Origin: Microbacteriaceae bacterium
GTDB lineage: Bacteria; Actinomycetota; Actinomycetes; Actinomycetales; Microbacteriaceae
NCBI GenBank assembly: GCA_014378715.1
Contig: JACMNE010000117.1
Span: 1-40,902 of the forward strand
DNA: 40,902 bases
Direction: 5' to 3'
Within the stretch, counting starts at the first letter, position 1, and the number at the start of each line of letters is the position of its first letter. The position numbers and the translations under genes were made by a program. Positions 1-7,609 of this stretch are shown here, piece after piece. The notes below the pieces were generated by a model that was given only the letters and a program-made list of their open reading frames with translations, was not told the origin of the DNA and ran no database searches.

Positions 1-1
1 C

Positions 2-157
2 CTGCAGATCTGCGACCGCGCCTACGTGCTCGACCAGGGCCGAGACGCCTACACCGGCACCGGCCGCGAGCTGCTCCGCGATCCGAAGGTCACCGAGCTG
101 TATCTGGGCACCCTGGCAGCGGATGTCGACGCCGACACGAAGGCCCGCGGCGTCTAG
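2..157 (+). CDS. livF: Branched-chain amino acid ABC transporter ATP-binding protein, LivF type (3' end only)
   Basis: Only the last 51 codons are inside the window. They read from an LQICDRAYVLDQGR stretch, through a GTGRELLRDPKVTELYLG stretch, to a TAG stop. The tail after the H-loop region, with a YVL-x-x-GR strand, a G-x-x-x-ELL-x-DP helix and a closing YLG, is typical of LivF, the second ATPase of the Liv/HAAT amino acid importer. Walker A, Walker B and the signature motif lie upstream of the window. The gene faces two solute-binding proteins of the same transporter class across a 260-base spacer, which supports a local amino acid uptake locus. The assignment to LivF over LivG rests on the C-terminus alone. 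Confidence 0.82.
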   Translation: MQICDRAYVLDQGRDAYTGTGRELLRDPKVTELYLGTLAADVDADTKARGV

Positions 158-231
158 CATTGCCCTCGATCCCGGTGACGGGCGGACGCGACATCCGCTG
201 GCCATCGGTATCTTCTGCGTCCCGGCGGCAT

Positions 232-345
232 TCATTATTCAGGACATAGGCGTCAGCGCGGGCGTGCGGATGCCGCGGAGGCCCGTGATCGCGGGGCTCG
301 TGGCGAACATCGGACGGTGCGAGCCGCCGAACTCCTGAATGATGA
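232..345. repeat. Paired inverted-repeat element, copy A, in a convergent spacer
   Basis: The spacer between livF and the first binding-protein gene has no convincing gene. It holds TCATTATTCAGGA at 232-244 and its inverted partner TCCTGAATGATGA at 333-345, a 12 of 13 match, with 88 bases between. The right arm with its flanks (329-347) matches the reverse complement of 13829-13847 at 18 of 19 bases. A TGGCGAACA word at 301-309 lies 24 bases before the right TCCTGA, the same distance as TGGTGAACA in copy B. A GCGGATGTCG copy (189-198, minus) lies just outside. The function is unknown. Confidence 0.55.
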
Positions 346-368
346 CCATGGCCACCCACAGACAGACA

Positions 369-400
369 GGAAGGGCCCGACCTCGCGGTCGGGCCCTTCC
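369..400. terminator. Strong hairpin terminator between convergent genes
   Basis: A perfect 14-bp stem (369-382 with 387-400, GGAAGGGCCCGACC and its complement) closes on a TCGC loop. It sits 17 bases past the stop of the leftward solute-binding protein gene and is symmetric, so it could end transcription from either side. There is no clear T tract, as is common for actinobacterial terminators. Confidence 0.75.
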
Positions 401-417
401 TGGTGCTGCCGGCGAGA

Positions 418-1704
418 CTACTCCGCGAGGCTGCCGAACTCGGCGTTCAGCGCGGTGTACTTGTTGTCAGCACCGTACTGGTAGATGCCGATGTACGCCT
501 CGGTGGGGTCGCCGTTGTCATCGAATGTGATCGGACCGGAGGCGCCGTCGTAGTCGATGTCCTCGCCGCTCTTGAGGAGCGCCAGGCAGTCGGCGAAGAC
601 GGTGCACTTCGTGCCGCCCTCGGAGACCGTCTTGAGGTTGTCACGGATCGTGGTCGGGTCGTCGCTGCCACCCTGCTCGGCTGCGAGGGCCGCGAGGATC
701 ACGGCGTCGTAGGCCTCGGCCGAGTAGCTGAAGTCCGTAAGCGCCGGGTTGACCTCGAGCAGTCGGGCCTGGAACTCGGCGGAGGCGAAGTTACCCGGAA
801 GGGTTCCCTTCGCGCCCTCGAGCGTGCCGGCCGGGAACTCGTAGCTGTTCGAGAGGTTTCCGTCGACGAAGTAGACCTTGCTGCCGGAGAAGCCCTGCGT
901 GTTGACGAGCTCCGGGATGATCGAGACCGTCTCCTGGAAGGCGATCACGGCGACCGCGTCCGGGCCGCTCGCGAGCAGCTCGTTGACGATGGTCGTGAAC
1001 TGGGTGTCACCCGGGTTGTACGGAAGCGCCGCGGTGACGGTGCCGCCGGCGGCCTCGATGGCCGTGGTGGCGTTGTCGGTCAGGCCGATTCCGTAGGGGT
1101 CGTTGATGTAGATGATCCCGATGTTCTCATTGCCGTCGCCGACCATGAGATTTCCGAGCACACGGCCCTGGAGCACGTCGCTGGGGGCAGTGCGCCAGTA
1201 CCAGCCGTCATCCGCGTAGGCCGAGAAGTCCGGCGAGGTGTTGGCCGGGGAGATCTGCACAACGCCGGCCGCGATCATCTGGTCGATGAAGGTGAACGAG
1301 ACGCCGGACGATGCCGCACCGATGACGACGTCGGTGTCGAGGCCGATCAGTTCGGTGGCGGACTGCGTCGCGATGTCGGTCTCGCCGTCGCCGGAGTCGC
1401 GGTTGATGACGTTGACGTCGTAGCTGAAGTCCGACGCCTTGATCTCCGCTGCGGCGAGGTCGACACCGGCGAACTCGGGCGGGCCGAGGAACGCGAGGCT
1501 CCCGGTCTGCGGCAGGATCGTGCCGATCGTCAATACGCCGTCGGCCGCGCGACCGGCGGCCGCGCTGGCGGACGGGGTCTCCTCGGCGGGGGTGCCGGCG
1601 CAGGATGCCAGCAGAAGGATGCTGGCGGTGGCCGCGACAACCTTGAGTCCCGTCGAGAGTGCGTTCGAGCGGGAAGGCTTCGTGCCCTTCAGGAATGCGC
1701 TCAT
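418..1704 (-). CDS. ABC transporter substrate-binding lipoprotein, branched-chain amino acid (LivJ/LivK) family
   Basis: The 428-residue product begins MSAFLKGTKPSRSN, followed by a hydrophobic segment and the lipobox LLASC with Cys35 as the lipidation site. The mature part opens with GVLTIGTILPQTGSLAFLG, the usual start of type I periplasmic amino acid-binding proteins. A Cys pair (KCTVFADC) lies near the C-terminus, followed by DIDYDGASGP. The start at 1704 is chosen because AGAGGAG lies just upstream; an in-frame ATG at 1752 has no such site. It would capture an amino acid or related solute at the cell surface for a Liv-type permease such as the one ending at 157. The ligand cannot be told from sequence. 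The next gene upstream is a paralogue. Confidence 0.88.
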   Translation of the reverse strand: MSAFLKGTKPSRSNALSTGLKVVAATASILLLASCAGTPAEETPSASAAAGRAADGVLTIGTILPQTGSLAFLGPPEFAGVDLAAAEIKASDFSYDVNVINRDSGDGETDIATQSATELIGLDTDVVIGAASSGVSFTFIDQMIAAGVVQISPANTSPDFSAYADDGWYWRTAPSDVLQGRVLGNLMVGDGNENIGIIYINDPYGIGLTDNATTAIEAAGGTVTAALPYNPGDTQFTTIVNELLASGPDAVAVIAFQETVSIIPELVNTQGFSGSKVYFVDGNLSNSYEFPAGTLEGAKGTLPGNFASAEFQARLLEVNPALTDFSYSAEAYDAVILAALAAEQGGSDDPTTIRDNLKTVSEGGTKCTVFADCLALLKSGEDIDYDGASGPITFDDNGDPTEAYIGIYQYGADNKYTALNAEFGSLAE

Positions 1705-1777
1705 GGTGCTCCTCTTGGTGAATGGTGCGATGTGGTGTGAGATTTCGGACATAGATTTACCCGGTCCGTGCTTTGAC

Positions 1778-1845
1778 GCTATAGAGCGAATTGGGCCCGC
1801 ACAATACGACGCTGTTACGGGCGTGTAACGCGACCCAATCGTTAC
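1778..1845 (-). promoter_or_regulatory. Upstream region of the first binding-protein gene: -10-like hexamer and GlnR-like boxes
   Basis: On the minus strand, TATAGC (1778-1783) is a possible -10. Upstream lies the inverted pair GTTAC (1814-1818) and GTAAC (1825-1829), spaced by 6 bases, with a third GTTAC at 1841-1845. A GTnAC box, 6 bases, then a G-A-A-A-C-like box resembles the actinobacterial nitrogen regulator GlnR site. The second box here differs by one base and the third copy is off phase. The operator call is tentative. Confidence 0.3.
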
Positions 1846-1865
1846 ATTTGCATGGAGCGCATCGG

Positions 1866-3098
1866 TCAGCCGACCGTGACCGTGCCGGTGGCCGAGAAGG
1901 AGCCGTCGACGGCAGCCGTGAGCACCTCATATCCGGCCGCGGACACGCGGCCCGCGTCGTCGATGCCGAGGGCGCCGGAGACCCCGTCATAGTCGATGTC
2001 CTGACCGTCGGCGAGTGCAGCCAGGCACTGGCCGTAGCTCGTGCACGGCACCCCGTCCGCCGTCACACCCGGTAGTCGCTGGGCGATCGACGCGCCGCCG
2101 TCGTCGCCCGCGACGGACGCCGCCAGTGCCGCGGCGATCGTGGCGTCGTAGGCCGGAGCTGCGAGGGTGAAGTCGGTGACCGCCGGGTCCGAGGCGAGCA
2201 CGGCGGCGCGGAGCGCGTCGACCCGCTCTCCCGTCGGCGTGGCAGCCCGCACGATGCGCACCCCGTCGACCACGCCGTCGCCTGCCGCCGCGGATGCCGT
2301 GAGCCAGATGCCGGAGCCGGAGACCCCGGCCGCGTCCAGCGCGGACACCACGGCCTCGACCTGACCGGCCGGCAGCGCGACGACCACGGCGTCCGCCCCG
2401 GCGCCGACGACCGCGGTGACGGCGGATGCGACATCCGCTGCCCCGGAGGGGACGACCTCGGCGGCCACGACGGCGTCGCCACCGATGCCGGAGGTGAGCG
2501 AGGCGAGCACGGCAGAGGATGTCGTGTCGTCGCCGTGAAGCACCGCCACGGTGGCGTCGGCGTTCTCGGCCAGGATCGCGGCCGCGATCGCGGCCCCGTC
2601 GAGCTCGGCCGAGGGAGAGGTGCGGAAGAGCAGCCCGGCACCCTCCGCGGCGGGGTCCGTTGCCCCGGTCGCGATCACGGGGATACCCGCCGCGGTCGCC
2701 TGGGGAAGCAGCAGGGCAGCGGATGTCGCGTCGCTCGGTCCGACGATCACGTCCACTCCCCGGGCCGCGAGGTCCGCGAACGACTCCACGACGCGAGGCG
2801 CCGCGGCATCCCCCGAGTCGCGGTGCAGGGCCTCGACTCTCGCGCCGAGCACTCCCCCGGCGGCGTTGATCTCGCGCACGGCCGCCTCGACCGCGGCGAC
2901 CTGCGCCGGGCCCAGCGCGGCGGACGTGCCGGTGGCGGGCAGAATCGTGCCGATCAGCAGGGTGCCGTCGCCGCTCGGGGCGACGTCGACCGTGGGCGTC
3001 GGGCTCGGCGTCGGCTGGACGGGGGCCGCGGTGCAGGAGGACAGCACCACAACCGCGAGGACGGCCAGCAGGGGCACGCAGGTGCGGATTGTCGACAT
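1866..3098 (-). CDS. Second ABC transporter substrate-binding lipoprotein, diverged paralogue
   Basis: The product has 410 residues. The N-terminus MSTIRTCVPLLAVLAVVV leads to the lipobox VLSSC with Cys22. The mature start GTLLIGTILPATGTSAALG and the C-terminal block with two Cys (PCTSYGQC) followed by DIDYDGVSG match the neighbouring binding protein, so the two are tandem paralogues. This copy is much richer in Ala and Val and has lost most aromatic residues in the central region. That suggests a changed ligand or relaxed constraint. The start at 3098 follows AGAGGATC; an ATG further upstream would put charged residues before the signal peptide. It sits downstream of rarD but is separated from it by 46 bases. 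Confidence 0.82.
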   Translation of the reverse strand: MSTIRTCVPLLAVLAVVVLSSCTAAPVQPTPSPTPTVDVAPSGDGTLLIGTILPATGTSAALGPAQVAAVEAAVREINAAGGVLGARVEALHRDSGDAAAPRVVESFADLAARGVDVIVGPSDATSAALLLPQATAAGIPVIATGATDPAAEGAGLLFRTSPSAELDGAAIAAAILAENADATVAVLHGDDTTSSAVLASLTSGIGGDAVVAAEVVPSGAADVASAVTAVVGAGADAVVVALPAGQVEAVVSALDAAGVSGSGIWLTASAAAGDGVVDGVRIVRAATPTGERVDALRAAVLASDPAVTDFTLAAPAYDATIAAALAASVAGDDGGASIAQRLPGVTADGVPCTSYGQCLAALADGQDIDYDGVSGALGIDDAGRVSAAGYEVLTAAVDGSFSATGTVTVG

Positions 3099-3144
3099 GG
3101 GGATCCTCTTCTCAGCGGAACGACCGCACGTCCCCACTGTGGCC

Positions 3145-4080
3145 TCAGGTGAGCAGCGGGACCATTCGCCGTGCCGCCCGGCCCGAAATGAGCATGTCGA
3201 TGGTGAGGAGCACCAGGGCGGCCCAGACCAGCGCGAAACCGATCCAGCGCTCGGGCGGCATTGCCTCGCCGAGCAGGAAGGCGCCGAAGACGAACTGCAG
3301 CAGCGGGGCCAGGTACTGCACCAACCCGAGGGTGATCAGCGGCAGCCGGCGGGCGGCGCCGGCGAAGAGCAGGAGGGGCACGGCGGTGATGACGCCGGAC
3401 CCGATGATCGCCAGGGTGTGCCACGGACTGATCGATCCGATGGTGAGTCCGGTCGTGCCGCCGACGATCGCCAGCTGGATGATCGCGACCGGCAGCAGCC
3501 ACGCGGTCTCGAGGGAGAGGCCGCTGACGGCGTCGACGCGCGGGCCGACCCGCTTCTTCAGGAGGCCGTAGAACCCGAAGGAGAAGGCGAGGGTGAGGGA
3601 GATCCAGGGGAAGGTGCCGTAGCCGATCGCGAGGACCAGTACGGCGAGGAGACTGATGCCCACCGCGACCCATTGGACGGGACGGAGGCGCTCGCGCAGC
3701 AGCACGACCCCGAGCAGCACGGTGACGATCGGGTTGATGAAGTAGCCGAGCGCGCCCTCGAGCACCCGGCCGCTCAGCACGGCGAGCAGGAACACCTGCC
3801 AGTTGACGTAGATGAACGCCCCGGCGAGGCCGATCGTCAGCAGCAGCTTCGGCTGCCGGGCGATCGCGATGACCGTGGCCCACTTGCGGGTGGCCGTCAG
3901 CAGAACGGCGCAGAAGACGAGCGAGAAGAGGATGCGTGCCGCGACGATCTCGAACGGGCCCGACGGCGCGAGCAGGAGGAAGTAGACGGGCAGGAAGCCC
4001 CAGAGCGTGTACGCGCTGACGGCCTGGATGAACCCGGTCCTGCGTGTCGCGGCGAGCGTGTGAGGCGAGGACTCGGGCAT
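3145..4080 (-). CDS. rarD: EamA-family transporter, RarD type
   Basis: This is a 311-residue membrane protein with about ten hydrophobic segments arranged as two EamA repeats. Landmarks typical of RarD are the first helix with AYTLWGFLPVYF (residues 23-34) and LGYFINP (111-117) before the second half. RarD proteins are DMT-superfamily permeases first named for chloramphenicol sensitivity; their substrates are poorly known. The start ATG at 4080 lies 7 bases after TAAGGT with no Shine-Dalgarno, so the message is probably leaderless. A longer in-frame reading runs through groES territory and is rejected. The gene is transcribed away from groES, whose terminator lies between them. Confidence 0.85.
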   Translation of the reverse strand: MPESSPHTLAATRRTGFIQAVSAYTLWGFLPVYFLLLAPSGPFEIVAARILFSLVFCAVLLTATRKWATVIAIARQPKLLLTIGLAGAFIYVNWQVFLLAVLSGRVLEGALGYFINPIVTVLLGVVLLRERLRPVQWVAVGISLLAVLVLAIGYGTFPWISLTLAFSFGFYGLLKKRVGPRVDAVSGLSLETAWLLPVAIIQLAIVGGTTGLTIGSISPWHTLAIIGSGVITAVPLLLFAGAARRLPLITLGLVQYLAPLLQFVFGAFLLGEAMPPERWIGFALVWAALVLLTIDMLISGRAARRMVPLLT

Positions 4081-4087
4081 TGTCAGA

Positions 4088-4093
4088 ACCTTA
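4088..4093 (-). promoter_or_regulatory. -10 hexamer TAAGGT of rarD (leaderless start)
   Basis: The TANNNT hexamer is followed by exactly 7 bases and then the ATG at 4080. No ribosome-binding site is visible. This geometry is the known signature of leaderless actinobacterial messages. Confidence 0.5.
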
Positions 4094-4140
4094 CTCCGCT
4101 TGCGACAGCACAGGCTGCGGATGCAGAGGCCACACCGCAC

Positions 4141-4172
4141 AACAGCCCGCCGGATCTCCCCGGCGGGCTGTT
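4141..4172. terminator. Terminator downstream of groES
   Basis: A perfect 12-bp stem (AACAGCCCGCCG at 4141-4152 with its complement at 4161-4172) closes on an 8-base loop, 24 bases after the groES stop. It separates groES from rarD and confirms that groES is not followed by groEL here. Confidence 0.8.
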
Positions 4173-4195
4173 GGTGGTGCGTGGTGGTGTCGCGG

Positions 4196-4492
4196 TTAGC
4201 GGACGACCACGGCGAGCACGTCGCGCGCGGACAGCACGAGCAGGTCGTCGCCGCCGTATTTGACCTCGGTGCCGCCGTATTTGGAATAGATGACCTTGTC
4301 GCCGACGGCGATGTCGAGGGGCACGCGGTTGCCGTTGTCGTCAATGCGACCCGGTCCGACCGCGACGACCTCGCCCTCCTGGGGCTTTTCCTTCGCGGTG
4401 TCGGGGATGACGAGTCCGGAAGCAGTCGTCTGCTCCGCCTCGACCTGCTTGATCACAATGCGATCCTCGAGCGGCTTGATGGAGACCGACAC
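4196..4492 (-). CDS. groES: Co-chaperonin GroES (Cpn10)
   Basis: The 98 residues span the whole GroES family: [16 protein letters not shown], the mobile loop around [16 protein letters not shown] that contacts Gro[24 protein letters not shown] and the terminal [14 protein letters not shown] strand. GroES caps the GroEL chamber during ATP-driven folding in the cytoplasm. The start is GTG at 4492, preceded by AGAGG. Two CIRCE-type inverted repeats lie in the leader, so HrcA repression with heat induction is expected. groEL is not adjacent; many actinobacteria keep a separate groEL, so this protein probably serves a GroEL encoded elsewhere. Confidence 0.97.
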   Translation of the reverse strand: MSVSIKPLEDRIVIKQVEAEQTTASGLVIPDTAKEKPQEGEVVAVGPGRIDDNGNRVPLDIAVGDKVIYSKYGGTEVKYGGDDLLVLSARDVLAVVVR

Positions 4493-4524
4493 GTTTGACC
4501 TCTACTTTCTCAACGAAACTTGGG

Positions 4525-4551
4525 TTGGCACACTCTAGGTGAGAGTGCCAG
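4525..4551 (-). promoter_or_regulatory. Second CIRCE-like element of groES
   Basis: TTGGCACAC (4525-4533), 9 bases, then GAGTGCCAG (4543-4551). This keeps the 9-9-9 geometry of the HrcA operator with one or two deviations from the consensus. It lies 32 bases before the GTG start, over a TAGAGT hexamer (4532-4537, minus) that could be a -10. Confidence 0.75.
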
Positions 4552-4570
4552 AAGCAGCTTACGGGTTCGG

Positions 4571-4597
4571 TTAGCACTCACGCAATCGGAGTGCCAA
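4571..4597 (-). promoter_or_regulatory. CIRCE element (HrcA operator) of groES
   Basis: TTAGCACTC (4571-4579), spacer ACGCAATCG, then GAGTGCCAA (4589-4597). This is nearly the textbook CIRCE. Its outer arm also forms a plausible -35 (TTGGCA on the minus strand). Paired CIRCE sites upstream of groES are common in actinobacteria. Confidence 0.92.
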
Positions 4598-4640
4598 CCG
4601 CGCGAGCCGCCGCAGTCCGTCGTTTTGACAGAATGGGGGC

Positions 4641-5828
4641 ATGGACACCGCCGAACTGCTTGAGATCCTCTCCCCGGAGGGGCTGCGGCTGCTCGATTCC
4701 ATCCCCGACTACGATCCCCACGCGGATGTCGTGCGCAGGGTCAGCGACCTCCGGGCGGCCGGTCACTCCGCCGGCCGGGTCGCCGCCGTACTCGGCCAGT
4801 CGAAGCTCCGCGCGAAGGCCGTCGCCAAGTTCGGCGAGTTCGCTGCGCGAATGCTGTTCACCGAGGCGGGACTGGAGCAGGCCACCCGGCTGAGCGTCGC
4901 AGCCCTGCACGCGGGACGCTTCCGCGCCGCCGGGGTCACCAGCGTCGCCGACCTCGGCTGCGGGATCGGGGCCGACGCCCTCGCCATGGCGGCCATCGAT
5001 CTGGCCGTGCTCGCGGTGGAGCGCGACGAGGTCACGGCGGCGATCGCCGCCTACAACCTCGCGCCGTTCGACTCCGTCGAGGTTGTAGGCGGCGACGCCA
5101 CCACGGTCGATCTGGCCGGTGCCGACGCGGCCTTCCTCGACCCGGCGCGGCGCACGGCCGGGCACCAGAACACCTCCCGGCTGCGCGATCCGGCCGACTG
5201 GTCGCCATCGCTGGACTTCGCCTTCGCGCTGGGTGAGCGGATGCCGACCGGCGTGAAGCTCGGGCCCGGTGTGGACCGCGACCTCATCCCGGCCTCCGCC
5301 GAGGCGCAGTGGATCTCGGTCGATCGGGAGGTCGTCGAGGTCGGACTCTGGTTCGGGCCACTCGCCCGCCCCGACATCCGCCGGGCGGCCCTCGTGATCG
5401 GCGACCACGGCACGGCGGAGCTCACCGCGGGCAGGGACAGCGACGACGTCGAGGTCGGCCCGCTCGGCGAATACGTCTACGAGCCCGATGGCGCGGTCAT
5501 CCGCGCCCGCCTCATCGGCGACCTGGCCCGACGCGTCGGCGCCACGATGCTCAGCCCCGGCATCGCCTACCTCACGGCGGCCACCCTCACCCCCACACCG
5601 TTCGCACGGGCGTTCCGAGTCGTGCGGGTGCTGCCCTTCGACGAGCGCACGCTCAAGCGGGAGCTCGCCGCACTGCGCATCGGCACCCTCGAGATCAAGA
5701 AGCGGGGAGCGGATGTCGACCCCGCCCAGTTGCGCAGGCGCCTGGCCCTGCGCGGGCCGGAGAGCGCGACGCTGATCATCACCCGCGTCGCCGGACGCCA
5801 CATGGCGCTGCTGGTCGAGCGCGCCTGA
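4641..5828 (+). CDS. Class I SAM-dependent methyltransferase (THUMP-like protein)
   Basis: This 395-residue protein has a helical N-terminal part (about 1-95). A Rossmann methyltransferase core follows with motif I VADLGCGIGADAL (102-114), an acidic motif II strand ending ERDE (127-130) and FLDPARR (165-171) in the motif IV position. The C-terminal part (about 240-395) contains EPDGAVIRA and a final basic region. Actinobacterial proteins of this build are annotated as THUMP-like class I methyltransferases; a nucleic-acid substrate is plausible but unproven. The ATG at 4641 has a CAGAAT hexamer 6 bases upstream and no Shine-Dalgarno. It is transcribed divergently from groES and ends at a bidirectional hairpin. 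Confidence 0.8.
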   Translation: MDTAELLEILSPEGLRLLDSIPDYDPHADVVRRVSDLRAAGHSAGRVAAVLGQSKLRAKAVAKFGEFAARMLFTEAGLEQATRLSVAALHAGRFRAAGVTSVADLGCGIGADALAMAAIDLAVLAVERDEVTAAIAAYNLAPFDSVEVVGGDATTVDLAGADAAFLDPARRTAGHQNTSRLRDPADWSPSLDFAFALGERMPTGVKLGPGVDRDLIPASAEAQWISVDREVVEVGLWFGPLARPDIRRAALVIGDHGTAELTAGRDSDDVEVGPLGEYVYEPDGAVIRARLIGDLARRVGATMLSPGIAYLTAATLTPTPFARAFRVVRVLPFDERTLKRELAALRIGTLEIKKRGADVDPAQLRRRLALRGPESATLIITRVAGRHMALLVERA

Positions 5829-5860
5829 TGCGCTGACGGATCTGCCCGCCGAACCACACA

Positions 5861-5898
5861 GACGGGAGGGACGCGGGTTCTTCCGCGCCCCTCCCGTC
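5861..5898. terminator. Bidirectional terminator between convergent genes
   Basis: Arms 5861-5876 (GACGGGAGGGACGCGG) and 5883-5898 pair with a single mismatch around a 6-base loop. The hairpin lies 32 bases after the methyltransferase stop and 21 bases from the stop of the convergent membrane-protein gene, so it can serve both. Confidence 0.8.
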
Positions 5899-5919
5899 TC
5901 AGCTCAGTTCACCTGCGGA

Positions 5920-6474
5920 TCAGTACCCGTCGTAGGAGTTGGAGCTCGCAAACAGCGCGATCCAGCCGATGAGCGCGACGAGCGCGATGCCGATGCCGAC
6001 GAAGCCGGTGATCAGCGCGGTGAGCCAGAAGGTGCGCGCGGGCAGCCCCTCGCGTTTGCGGCCGAGAAACCCGAGCACGATCGCGCCGGCCGGGATGAAC
6101 AGACCGAGGATCGAGCCGACGAACGGCAGCACCACGATGCCGGAGCCGATGATGCCGACGATCCCGGCGATCATGCCGATGAGGCTCAGGGTCTTGGTGG
6201 CGGCGGGCGGCCCGGCCTGGGGGTACACGGGCTGCGCGTAGCCACCCGGCTGGGCTCCGGGCTGGGCATAGCCACCGGGCTGGGCGGGCGGCGCCGTGTA
6301 TCCGGGCTGAGAGTAGGCGCCCGGCGCCGCATAGGCCGGAGGCACGGGAGGGGCGACGGGCGGGGCCGTCGGCGGTGGGGTCACCGGGGGCGCAGTGGGC
6401 GGTGCTGCGGGCGGCTCAGTCGGCGAGACGGGCGGCTGCACCGGATCGGCGGGGCCGTTGTTGGGGTCGGACAT
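5920..6474 (-). CDS. Proline-rich membrane protein, DUF4190-like
   Basis: Of 184 residues, the first 90 are a Pro/Ala/Gly/Tyr-rich cytoplasmic-looking stretch with repeated QPGGYAQP-type units. After it come three hydrophobic segments: about 96-115 (LIGMIAGIVGIIGSGIVV), about 117-137, and 151-175. The architecture of a disordered proline-rich head followed by a DUF4190-type membrane domain is frequent in actinobacteria and has no assigned function. The start at 6474 is supported by AAGGAG 7 bases upstream. The gene is monocistronic: tsaD begins a separate leftward unit 85 bases upstream, and a terminator follows. No catalytic motif is visible. Confidence 0.75.
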   Translation of the reverse strand: MSDPNNGPADPVQPPVSPTEPPAAPPTAPPVTPPPTAPPVAPPVPPAYAAPGAYSQPGYTAPPAQPGGYAQPGAQPGGYAQPVYPQAGPPAATKTLSLIGMIAGIVGIIGSGIVVLPFVGSILGLFIPAGAIVLGFLGRKREGLPARTFWLTALITGFVGIGIALVALIGWIALFASSNSYDGY

Positions 6475-6559
6475 CGATACTCCTTAACGAAACGGCGGGG
6501 GAACAGTCCACAGCTTTTCACCGCTGGTTGCCGGTGTCAAACGGCGGGGGGCCGCCGAC

Positions 6560-7609
6560 TCACGCCTGAATGCTGGTGACCGGCAGAGTGGAGTCGGCCG
6601 CGAATCCGAGCCCCGACGGGGCGTGACCGGCCAGGATCAGCTGTGCCCCCAGCGCCGCGATCATCGCGCCGTTGTCGGTGCAGAGCGAGAGCGGGGGGAT
6701 GCGCAGCGCGACCCCGGCCGCCGCGCAGCGCTCGGCCGCGAGCTGCCGGATGCGGGCGTTTGCGACCACTCCCCCGCCGAGCAGCAGTCGGGGCACCCCG
6801 AGGTCGGTGCAGGCGGCGACGGCCTTGGTCAACAGCACGTCGGCAACGGCCTCACGGAACCCGGCCGCGACATCCGCCAGGGGAACCTCCTCGCCCGCGT
6901 CCCGCTTCTGCTCGACCCAACGGGCGACCGCCGTCTTGAGGCCAGAGAAGGAGAAGTCGTACCGATGCTCAGCGAGGTCCTTGGCCCGACTGAGCCCGCG
7001 GGGAAAGCGGATGCTGCTGGCGTCGCCGCCGACCGCGGCCCGGTCGATCTCGGGGCCACCGGGGTAGGGCAGGCCGAGTAACCGGGCGACCTTGTCGAAG
7101 GCCTCCCCCGCCGCGTCGTCGATCGTCTCGCCGAGCAGCTCGACATCGCTCACGAGGTCGCGCACGAGTAGCAGCGAGGTGTGGCCGCCCGAGACGAGGA
7201 GTGCCACGGTGGGCAGCTCGATCGCCGTGCCGTCGTCGCGCAGCACGTCGGCCCCGACGTGGCCGACGAGGTGGTTGACCGCATAGAGGGGCCTGTCGAG
7301 GGCCACGGCGAGCGCCTTGGCCGCGCCGACGCCGACCATCAGCGCCCCCGCGAGCCCCGGCCCGCTCGTCACGGCAATCGCGTCGAGGTCGGCGAGGGTG
7401 ACCCGCGCCTCGGCGAGCGCCGACTCGATGGCGGGGGTCAGCGCCTCGAGGTGGGCGCGCGCGGCGATCTCGGGCACGACTCCGCCGTAGCGGGCGTGCT
7501 CCTCCATCGAGGAGGCGATGACGTTGGCAAGCAGGGTCGTGCCGCGCACGATGCCGATGCCGGTCTCGTCGCAGCTGGTCTCGATCCCCAGGACGAGGGG
7601 CGCGCTCAC
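6560..7609 (-). CDS. tsaD: tRNA N6-adenosine threonylcarbamoyltransferase TsaD
   Basis: The 349 residues match the family length. IETSCDETG (9-17), [16 protein letters not shown] (38-53) and VNHLVGHV (111-118, with metal-ligand His113 and His117) are the TsaD signatures. CTDNGAM near the C-terminus supplies the last ligand region. The enzyme transfers threonylcarbamoyl from threonylcarbamoyl-AMP to A37 of ANN-decoding tRNAs, in complex with TsaB and TsaE, both encoded just upstream. The start is GTG at 7609, overlapping the rimI stop by 4 bases (GTGA), so translation is probably coupled. It is the last gene of the glmS-to-tsaD run. Confidence 0.96.
   Translation of the reverse strand: MSAPLVLGIETSCDETGIGIVRGTTLLANVIASSMEEHARYGGVVPEIAARAHLEALTPAIESALAEARVTLADLDAIAVTSGPGLAGALMVGVGAAKALAVALDRPLYAVNHLVGHVGADVLRDDGTAIELPTVALLVSGGHTSLLLVRDLVSDVELLGETIDDAAGEAFDKVARLLGLPYPGGPEIDRAAVGGDASSIRFPRGLSRAKDLAEHRYDFSFSGLKTAVARWVEQKRDAGEEVPLADVAAGFREAVADVLLTKAVAACTDLGVPRLLLGGGVVANARIRQLAAERCAAAGVALRIPPLSLCTDNGAMIAALGAQLILAGHAPSGLGFAADSTLPVTSIQA

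Noticed and set aside
403-1740. Long rightward open frame antisense to the first binding-protein gene
   Set aside because: It is a G+C-rich shadow of the real gene. Its composition is Arg/Gly/Val-rich with no family motif, while the opposite strand has a lipobox and a complete receptor fold.
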